Below the pieces are notes generated by a model that made no database searches, was not told where the DNA came from, and saw nothing but the letters and a program-made list of their open reading frames with translations. A program made the translations under genes and the position numbers. Source: an uncultured Anaerococcus sp. (GTDB lineage: Bacteria > Bacillota > Clostridia > Tissierellales > Peptoniphilaceae). Taken from it: DNA of 64,000 nucleotides. Shown piece after piece: positions 58,297 through 64,000 of the stretch (positions are counted from its first letter, which is position 1; every line of letters begins with the position of its first letter). The stretch spans positions 1 through 64,000 of the forward strand of contig NZ_CALGYW010000064.1 in NCBI RefSeq assembly GCF_937934665.1, in the 5' to 3' direction.

Positions 58297-59511
58297 ATGA
58301 AAAAAATTGGAATAATTGGTGCCGGACCTGCTGGTCTTATGGCGGCTATCAGTGCAAAAAATGAAAATAACCAAATAATTATATTTGAAGGGAATGAAAG
58401 TATAGGGAAAAAACTATTAATGACCGGTGGAGGTAGGTGTAATATTACAAATACAGCCTACTTTGAAGATTTCCTAGATAATGTTGTAAGAAATAAAAAG
58501 TTTATGTACTCTGCCTTCACTAGTTTTGATAACTACTCCCTAATTGATTATTTAAACATAAATGGCATAGAAACAATTGTCGAAGAAGATGGCAGAGTTT
58601 TCCCTAAGTCTCAAAAAGCAAGTGACTTTGTTGACTTTTTCCATAGTCAATTAAGGCAAAAAACTATTAACTTAAAAACCAGTGTGAAAATAGAGAAAGT
58701 TTACAAGGATAAACTTTTTTATCTAACTGATCAAAAGGGCAAAACTTATAGTTTTGATTACCTAATAGTTGCTACAGGAGGTAGGTCATATCCACAGACA
58801 GGCTCAAATGGCAATGGTTATAAAATTGCAAGTAAGCTTGGTCACAATATAATAAAACCGGAGCCTGTCCTTGTACCTATTTTTATAAAAAATAAATTGA
58901 ATTTAAGGGCCCAATCCTTTAAAGGTGTAGAGATTCTCATAGATTTAGGTAAGGAAAGTCAAACCATTTGTGGAGATATACTTATGAATACAAACTTTTT
59001 AACTGGACCAGCTGCTTTAAAAGCAAGTTCTTTTATAAGGGGTAAGGATATTAAAGCTCTTGCTATAGATTTTTTGCCTAAGCAAACCTATAATGATTTA
59101 GAAGAAAAGATATTAAATGACATTAAAGAAAACCCAAAAAAATCTGTAGGAAATGCTTTGAAAAATCTAATAAATTCATCTTTATTAGATGAAATATTAG
59201 CCTTATCCAAGATAGATATAAATAAAAAATCAAGCGAATTAAGTAAAGATGAAAGAAAAAACATTATTGGGAAAATTAAAAGATTTTCTTTAGACTTTGA
59301 CCACCTAGGGTCTTTTGAATCAGCAGTCGTAACTAGGGGAGGAGTCGATATAAAGGAGATAAATCCTCAAAGCATGGAATCTAAACTCGTAGATGGTTTA
59401 TTTTTTGTAGGAGAAATTTTGGATATAGATAGTTTGACTGGAGGCTATAATTTACAAACTTATCTTTCAACAGCCTACCAGGCTGGAAGCTTTATTAAGG
59501 AGAAAAAATGA
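58297..59511 (+). CDS. HI0933-type FAD-dependent flavoprotein
   Basis: This 404-residue protein has an FAD-binding GAGPAGLMAAISA near residue 7, GGGRCNITN near residue 45 and the C-terminal VTRGGVDIKEINPQSMES with GEILDIDSLTGGYNLQ. These define the HI0933/YhiN family, whose reaction is not established. It overlaps cmk by 4 nt. It is often found beside cmk in clostridia. Confidence 0.92.
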   Translation: MKKIGIIGAGPAGLMAAISAKNENNQIIIFEGNESIGKKLLMTGGGRCNITNTAYFEDFLDNVVRNKKFMYSAFTSFDNYSLIDYLNINGIETIVEEDGRVFPKSQKASDFVDFFHSQLRQKTINLKTSVKIEKVYKDKLFYLTDQKGKTYSFDYLIVATGGRSYPQTGSNGNGYKIASKLGHNIIKPEPVLVPIFIKNKLNLRAQSFKGVEILIDLGKESQTICGDILMNTNFLTGPAALKASSFIRGKDIKALAIDFLPKQTYNDLEEKILNDIKENPKKSVGNALKNLINSSLLDEILALSKIDINKKSSELSKDERKNIIGKIKRFSLDFDHLGSFESAVVTRGGVDIKEINPQSMESKLVDGLFFVGEILDIDSLTGGYNLQTYLSTAYQAGSFIKEKK

Positions 59512-60161
59512 CATACATTATTGCAATTGATGGGCCAAGTGGATCTGGCAAATCAACCATATCACAAATATTAGCAGACAAATTAAAGATCGAATACCTA
59601 AATACTGGTCTAATGTACAGGGCTGTTACTAAATACTTTTTAGAGAAGGCTTGCAATGAAGAAAGCTCAGATCAAGTTCTAAAAAAATTACTAGAGGAAA
59701 TCACTATTGACTTTAAGGATAACAGGTTATTTTTAAACAAAATTGATGTCACTGATGAACTAAGAAATGATGACGTAACAGCAAATGTATCTTGGGTTTC
59801 AGCAAGGACATTTGTTAGAGAAAAAATGGTTGATTTACAAAGAAAAATTGCTGAGGATACATCTTTTATCCTAGACGGTAGAGATATAGGAAGTGTAGTT
59901 TTTCCAGATGCTAAGTATAAATTTTACCTAACAGCTTCAGCTCTTACTAGGGCCAAAAGGCGTTTTGACCAAGGTGAATCAGATATGAATATAGAAGACA
60001 TTGAAAAGGCTATAATTAAAAGAGATAATTATGACTCTAATAGAAAGGTTGCCCCTCTAAAGGTAGCAGATGGAGCGATAGTTATAGATAGTTCAGACCT
60101 TTCTATAGATCAAACAGTAGAAAAAATTCTTTCCTATATGGAGCATACAGATGTTTTATAG
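59508..60161 (+). CDS. cmk: Cytidylate kinase
   Basis: This 217-residue enzyme phosphorylates CMP and dCMP. The P-loop DGPSGSGKST is at residues 7-16, followed by LNTGLMYRA, LDGRDIGSVVFPDA near residue 123 and KRDNYDSNRKVAPL. The order cmk-plsC-ispH-rpsA is a conserved clostridial cluster. It overlaps both neighbours. Confidence 0.95.
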   Translation: MTYIIAIDGPSGSGKSTISQILADKLKIEYLNTGLMYRAVTKYFLEKACNEESSDQVLKKLLEEITIDFKDNRLFLNKIDVTDELRNDDVTANVSWVSARTFVREKMVDLQRKIAEDTSFILDGRDIGSVVFPDAKYKFYLTASALTRAKRRFDQGESDMNIEDIEKAIIKRDNYDSNRKVAPLKVADGAIVIDSSDLSIDQTVEKILSYMEHTDVL

Positions 60162-60756
60162 GGTAGTAGCAGCAATTCTTAGAGTTTTATTTTTTCCATT
60201 TTTTAGGATTAGGGTTCATGGTAGGGAAAATATCCCAGATAAATCAGATATCATAGTATGTGCCAACCACTGGTCAAACTTAGATCCTATCTTTCTAGCC
60301 ATATCCCTACCAATTAAATTCAAATTTATGGCGAAAAAAGAACTTTTTGAAATCTCTATTTTAAAAAATATCCTAAAAGCTTTGGGAGCCTTCCCTATAA
60401 ACCGCCAAGGATCTGACCTAAAATCCTTAAGATATGCTATAGGACTAATAAAGGACGGTGAGACTTTAGGAATTTTTCCAGAAGGAACTAGGGTTAAGGA
60501 AATCTCTAGAGATAATATGCATGAAGGGGTAGGCTTTATTGCCCTTAAGGCAAAGGCTGATATTCTACCTATAGAGATAAAAACCTCTTATAAGATTTTT
60601 TCTAGGGTTGATATTTATGTAAAAAATCCAATAGAAATTGAAAAATATGCAGGTATAAAAAATAAGGTAGCTATGAATCAAATTAGTGATGAAATTTTTG
60701 AAAAAATTTATGAAAATACAAATATTTTAGAAAGGGAAGCAAATGCAAATAATTGA
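60151..60756 (+). CDS. plsC: 1-acyl-sn-glycerol-3-phosphate acyltransferase
   Basis: This 201-residue membrane-associated acyltransferase makes phosphatidic acid. The catalytic NHWSNLDPIF (HX4D) lies near residue 38, FMAKKELFE follows, and FPEGTR lies near residue 110. A hydrophobic N-terminal helix anchors it. It uses acyl chains that the FakA/DegV pair could supply. It overlaps cmk by 11 nt and ispH-rpsA by 14 nt. Confidence 0.93.
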   Translation: MFYRVVAAILRVLFFPFFRIRVHGRENIPDKSDIIVCANHWSNLDPIFLAISLPIKFKFMAKKELFEISILKNILKALGAFPINRQGSDLKSLRYAIGLIKDGETLGIFPEGTRVKEISRDNMHEGVGFIALKAKADILPIEIKTSYKIFSRVDIYVKNPIEIEKYAGIKNKVAMNQISDEIFEKIYENTNILEREANANN

Positions 60757-62809
60757 AGCAGAAAATTCAGGTTTTTGTTTTGGAGTCAAAAGAAGTGTAG
60801 ACCTAGCTGAAAAAGCTTTGGATAGTGGAAAAAAAGTATATAGTTTAGGCCCTCTAATCCATAACCCACAATTAGTAGATAGTTTAGAAAAGAGAGGCTT
60901 AAGTGTTATTGACCATGAACAAGCCCTAAACATCAAAGATAGCCTTATAGTAATAAGGGCTCACGGAGAGAGAAAAGACTTCAAAGATAAGCTTATTGAA
61001 AATGGTAATGAGCTTGTAGATGCAACATGTCCTGTCCTAAATAATATATATAAAAAAATTGTAGAAAAGGAAAATGAAGGCTATCAGGTCATAATTGTTG
61101 GTGATAAAACACATCCAGAAATAATTGCTATGGACTCTTGCATAAATAATGGTATAGTTATAACAGATGAGACTGAAGCAAAAAATATTAAGAATTACAA
61201 TAAGCTGTATGTAGTAAGCCAAACTACTAACAGATTAGAGTTTTTTAGAAATATTGCTAACAAGTTAGAAGAAAATAATGATAGTGTAGTAATAGAAAAC
61301 ACAATCTGCAATGCAACTAAATTAAGGCAAGACTCTGCAAAAAAACTTGCAAGTCAAGTGGATTGCATGATTGTAGTTGGTGGTTTTAATAGTTCTAATA
61401 CAAACAAGCTATATCAAGTAGCTAGTTTGTGTTGTAAAAATGTTTTAAGGATTGAAACTGTTAAAGATCTACCTTTGCAAAATCTCTCTAAATTTAAAAA
61501 ATTAGGAATAATCGCAGGAGCGTCTACGCCTGAGTCGATTATCGAGGAGGTAGTAAGTAGTATGGATGAATTCACAAAAGAAGAATTTATGAACAGTCTG
61601 GAGAATAGTTTAAGGAAGATTTACCCAAAAGAGGTAATCACAGGTACAGTAATCAACGTAAAAGATGATGAGGTATTTGTTGACATCCAATATCGTGCAG
61701 ACGGTATTGTTAAACTAGACGAAATGACTGAAGAGGAACAACAAGATCCTAAAAACAATTTCGAAGTTGGTAATGATATAGATGTATATGTTATCAAACT
61801 TGATGACGGTGAAGGTAATGTTTCCCTTTCTACAAGAAGAGTAGAAGGAATGAAAGTTTGGAAAGAACTAGCTGAAAAATACGAAAGTGAAGAACTAGTT
61901 CATGGTAAAGTTACAGGCTTTAACAAGGGTGGCCTTAACGTAGAAGTAGAAGGTGTTAATGGTTTCATACCAGCAAGCCAAATTGCAACATACTTCGTTA
62001 AAAATTTAAAGAAATTCGTTGGTGAAGAATGGGATCTTAAGATCATCAGCATCGATGAAAGAAAAAATAGACTAGTTTTATCTAGAAAAGATGTTTTAGA
62101 AGCTGAACTAGATGACCTTTGGGAAGAGCTTGAAGAAGGTCAAGTAATAAAGGGTAAAGTTGCAAGACTTACTGACTTTGGTGCTTTCGTAGAAGTAAAC
62201 GGACTTGACGGCTTACTTCACGTATCTGACATTGCATGGACAAGAGTAGAACATCCTTCAGATGTTTTAAATGTTGGAGATGAAATTGAAGTTAAGATTC
62301 TAAAACTTAATAAAGAGAAAAACAGAATATCTCTTGGACGTAAACAACTTCTTGAAAAACCATTTGAGAAATTTGCCGGTGAACACGCAGTTGGCGATGT
62401 TGTAGAAGGTAAGGTAGTAAACCTACTTGACTTTGGTGCTTTTGTTGAAGTAGCAGATGGTGTTGAAGGTCTAGTACACGTTTCTGAAATTTCATGGGAA
62501 CACGTAGAAAAACCATCAGACGAACTAACTGTAGGTGATACAATCGAAGTTAAGATTATCTCAATCGATAAAGATGAAGAAAAAGTTGGTCTTTCAATCA
62601 AAGCACTTAAAGAAGCACCAGAAAGAGCTGAGAGAAAGCCAAGAAGACAAGTTAGAAATAACGATAGACCAAGAAGAAAAGTTGAAAGAGATAACTCAAG
62701 AGCATTCGGAGATGATGCTCTAAATAACAACCTTGGAGATATGCTTGCACAAGCCCTATCTGAACAAGGAGATGGTTTATTAGATTCTATCGATGAAGAC
62801 GCAGAATAA
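60743..62809 (+). CDS. ispH: IspH (HMBPP reductase) fused to ribosomal protein S1
   Basis: This 688-residue fusion joins two functions. Residues 1-275 are IspH, the last MEP-pathway enzyme, with the three 4Fe-4S cysteines in GFCFGVKR, DATCPVL and NTICNAT. Residues about 290-620 hold four S1 RNA-binding repeats; the last two carry the strong DFGAFVEV pattern. A basic, Arg-rich segment and an acidic tail end the protein. Such fusions are known in Clostridia. Codon choice changes at the junction: the IspH part uses ATA freely, while the S1 part favours ATC and AGA as the highly expressed nifJ does. An internal ribosome site may yield free S1. Confidence 0.95.
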   Translation: MQIIEAENSGFCFGVKRSVDLAEKALDSGKKVYSLGPLIHNPQLVDSLEKRGLSVIDHEQALNIKDSLIVIRAHGERKDFKDKLIENGNELVDATCPVLNNIYKKIVEKENEGYQVIIVGDKTHPEIIAMDSCINNGIVITDETEAKNIKNYNKLYVVSQTTNRLEFFRNIANKLEENNDSVVIENTICNATKLRQDSAKKLASQVDCMIVVGGFNSSNTNKLYQVASLCCKNVLRIETVKDLPLQNLSKFKKLGIIAGASTPESIIEEVVSSMDEFTKEEFMNSLENSLRKIYPKEVITGTVINVKDDEVFVDIQYRADGIVKLDEMTEEEQQDPKNNFEVGNDIDVYVIKLDDGEGNVSLSTRRVEGMKVWKELAEKYESEELVHGKVTGFNKGGLNVEVEGVNGFIPASQIATYFVKNLKKFVGEEWDLKIISIDERKNRLVLSRKDVLEAELDDLWEELEEGQVIKGKVARLTDFGAFVEVNGLDGLLHVSDIAWTRVEHPSDVLNVGDEIEVKILKLNKEKNRISLGRKQLLEKPFEKFAGEHAVGDVVEGKVVNLLDFGAFVEVADGVEGLVHVSEISWEHVEKPSDELTVGDTIEVKIISIDKDEEKVGLSIKALKEAPERAERKPRRQVRNNDRPRRKVERDNSRAFGDDALNNNLGDMLAQALSEQGDGLLDSIDEDAE
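61544..61564 (+). promoter_or_regulatory. Possible internal ribosome site for free S1
   Basis: GAGGAGG (61544-61550) precedes an in-frame ATG at 61562 by 11 nt, exactly at the IspH/S1 border. Initiation there would give a 415-residue S1-like protein. The spacing is somewhat long and the bases also encode Glu-Glu, so this is tentative. Confidence 0.4.
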
Positions 62810-62821
62810 ACTAATAAATAA

Positions 62822-62851
62822 AAGGGGATGACTTAGCTCATCTCTTTTTTT
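62822..62851 (+). terminator. Terminator-like hairpin after ispH-rpsA
   Basis: GGGGATGA pairs with TCATCTCT (two G-T pairs) and is followed by a run of T. It separates the abundant S1 message from miaB. Confidence 0.7.
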
Positions 62852-62865
62852 ACTTAAGGAGTAGT

Positions 62866-64000
62866 ATGGTAAATAAAAAATTAGAAAAATACCAAGATTA
62901 TTTTAAGGGTAAGACTTACAATATAACAACCTTTGGCTGTCAGATGAATGAGCATGATTCTGAAAGAATTTCTTATATCTTAGAAGATTTGGGATATACC
63001 TATGAGGAAGATAGGAAAAAGGCAGATTTTATCTTATTTAATACCTGCCTAGTTAGAGAAAATGCAGAACTAAAATTATATGGACAAGTTTCATCCTTAA
63101 AGAAGATCAAACAGGATCATCCAGAAAAGATTATCGCTGTATCAGGTTGCATGATGCAAACTGAAGTAGCTAGACAAGTTATAATTGATAAACATAGGGA
63201 AGTTGATATAATTTTTGGAACTAAGAATATAAACTCCCTAGCAGATTTGATTTTTAGGTATCTTGAAACTGGAGAGAGAGTTGTAGATATATCTACTGAT
63301 GATGTCAAGGACGATTTTGTAAAATACAATACGCCTAATCACTTCCAAGCCTATGTAAATATCATGACAGGTTGTGACAATTTTTGCTCTTACTGTATAG
63401 TTCCAGAATCAAGAGGCAGAGAAGAATCTAGAAGACCTTCTTCTATTATAGAGGAAGTCGAATATTTGGTAAATAATGGTTACAAAGAAATAACCTTATT
63501 AGGACAGAATGTAAATTCTTACGGTAATAAGGCTGACTTTAAACATACTTTTCCAGAACTTTTAGAAAAAGTTGCTCAAATTCCAAACCTTAAAAGACTT
63601 AGGTTTACCACAAGTCACCCAAAAGATCTATCTGATGAATTAATCCAGGTTATTAAGAGAAATGACAATATTTGTAAGTACTTCCACTTACCTTTACAAT
63701 CCGGATCTGATAAGGTCTTAAAAGACATGAACCGTAAATATACTCAGGAGAAATATCTTGAAAGAGCACGCAAACTGAAAGATGAAATTCCAGAAATTGC
63801 CATATCTACAGATATAATTGTGGGTTATCCTACAGAAACTGAGGAAGACTTCAAAGAAACACTAAAGGTTTGTGAAGAGGTAGGTTATGATACAGCTTTT
63901 ACCTTTAAATACTCACCAAGACCAAAGACAAGGGCTGCAAAATTAACACCTATAGCTGATGATATAGTACAAGATAGGTTTGATAGACTCCTAGATGTCT
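62866..64000 (+). CDS. miaB: tRNA-2-methylthio-N6-dimethylallyladenosine synthase MiaB, 5' part (cut by the window end)
   Basis: The frame is open to the last base, giving about 378 residues of a protein normally about 440-460 long. It is a radical-SAM methylthiotransferase acting on i6A37 of tRNA. The N-terminal UPF0004 domain supplies cysteines in TFGCQMNEHDSE, NTCLVRENAE (often NTCAIRENAE) and SGCMMQ. The radical-SAM cluster is CDNFCSYC near residue 168, followed by LLGQNVNSYG and LPLQSGSDKVL. AAGGAG lies 5 nt upstream of the ATG. The C-terminal TRAM domain is outside the window. Confidence 0.95.
   Translation, partial: MVNKKLEKYQDYFKGKTYNITTFGCQMNEHDSERISYILEDLGYTYEEDRKKADFILFNTCLVRENAELKLYGQVSSLKKIKQDHPEKIIAVSGCMMQTEVARQVIIDKHREVDIIFGTKNINSLADLIFRYLETGERVVDISTDDVKDDFVKYNTPNHFQAYVNIMTGCDNFCSYCIVPESRGREESRRPSSIIEEVEYLVNNGYKEITLLGQNVNSYGNKADFKHTFPELLEKVAQIPNLKRLRFTTSHPKDLSDELIQVIKRNDNICKYFHLPLQSGSDKVLKDMNRKYTQEKYLERARKLKDEIPEIAISTDIIVGYPTETEEDFKETLKVCEEVGYDTAFTFKYSPRPKTRAAKLTPIADDIVQDRFDRLLDV

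Noticed and set aside
62218..62730. 170-residue minus-strand frame inside the S1 region
   Set aside because: It is Ser/Thr/Leu-rich with no domain and lies wholly opposite conserved S1 repeats, so it is a shadow.

Overview
The window is AT-rich DNA of a low-GC, Gram-positive obligate anaerobe. The nearest fit from gene content is a Peptoniphilaceae (Anaerococcus-like) Tissierellia/Clostridia member. Supporting signs are pyruvate:ferredoxin oxidoreductase, an IspH-ribosomal S1 fusion, LicT/RAT and T-box RNA control, HPr kinase, Asp23/Gls24 proteins and no sporulation genes. The genus is an inference; no rRNA or tRNA gene was seen.

Layout. 1-6.5 kb: the 3' part of mgtE, then a T-box controlled branched-chain amino acid ABC transporter operon (livJ-livH-livM-livG-livF). 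Two inverted copies of a hairpin-forming, MITE-like repeat flank this operon, and each starts exactly 6 nt after a stop codon. 6.5-14.8 kb: leucyl aminopeptidase; an alpha/beta hydrolase overlapping an MprF-like lipid aminoacyltransferase; a DUF503 gene that appears to start at ATT; a Spx/ArsC-fold protein; BrnQ; a DegV fatty-acid-binding protein; TrmB; and a DUF4230 protein. 14.8-25.5 kb: an unlisted 43-residue membrane peptide, a DUF1624 protein, folC, a BMP-type nucleoside ABC importer operon, a UvrD-like helicase, a nitroreductase and methionine aminopeptidase. 25.5-29.3 kb: a LicT antiterminator (again with an apparent ATT start) preceded by its RAT/terminator, a PTS EIIBCA and a PHP phosphoesterase. 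29.3-35.8 kb: tdk and ychF on the minus strand, then pepP-uvrC-hprK.

35.9-43.3 kb holds two tandem nifJ genes. The first is a pseudogene with at least five in-frame stops and several frameshifts. The second is intact, with a strong promoter and a possible Fur-like site. 43.4-50.1 kb: asp23-fakA-recG-rsmD-coaD-coiled coil, facing tmcAL. 50.2 kb to the end is one long, tightly overlapped housekeeping run: efp, asp23, nusB, xseA, xseB, ispA, argR, recN, a nudix gene, scpA, scpB, rluB, an HI0933-type flavoprotein, cmk, plsC, ispH-rpsA, and miaB, which is cut by the window edge.

How the genes fit together. Peptides and amino acids are handled by PepA, PepP, Map, LivJHMGF and BrnQ, with an Ile-type T-box on the liv operon. 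Sugar uptake is governed by LicT, the PTS enzyme and HPr kinase. Pyruvate goes through PFOR. FakA, DegV and PlsC together could activate and incorporate exogenous fatty acids.

The observations most worth following are two ATT start codons backed by Shine-Dalgarno position and family alignment, the stop-codon-adjacent inverted MITE pair, an in-frame internal start that could release free S1 from the IspH-S1 fusion, and a patch of near-identity between the dead and live nifJ genes that suggests gene conversion.
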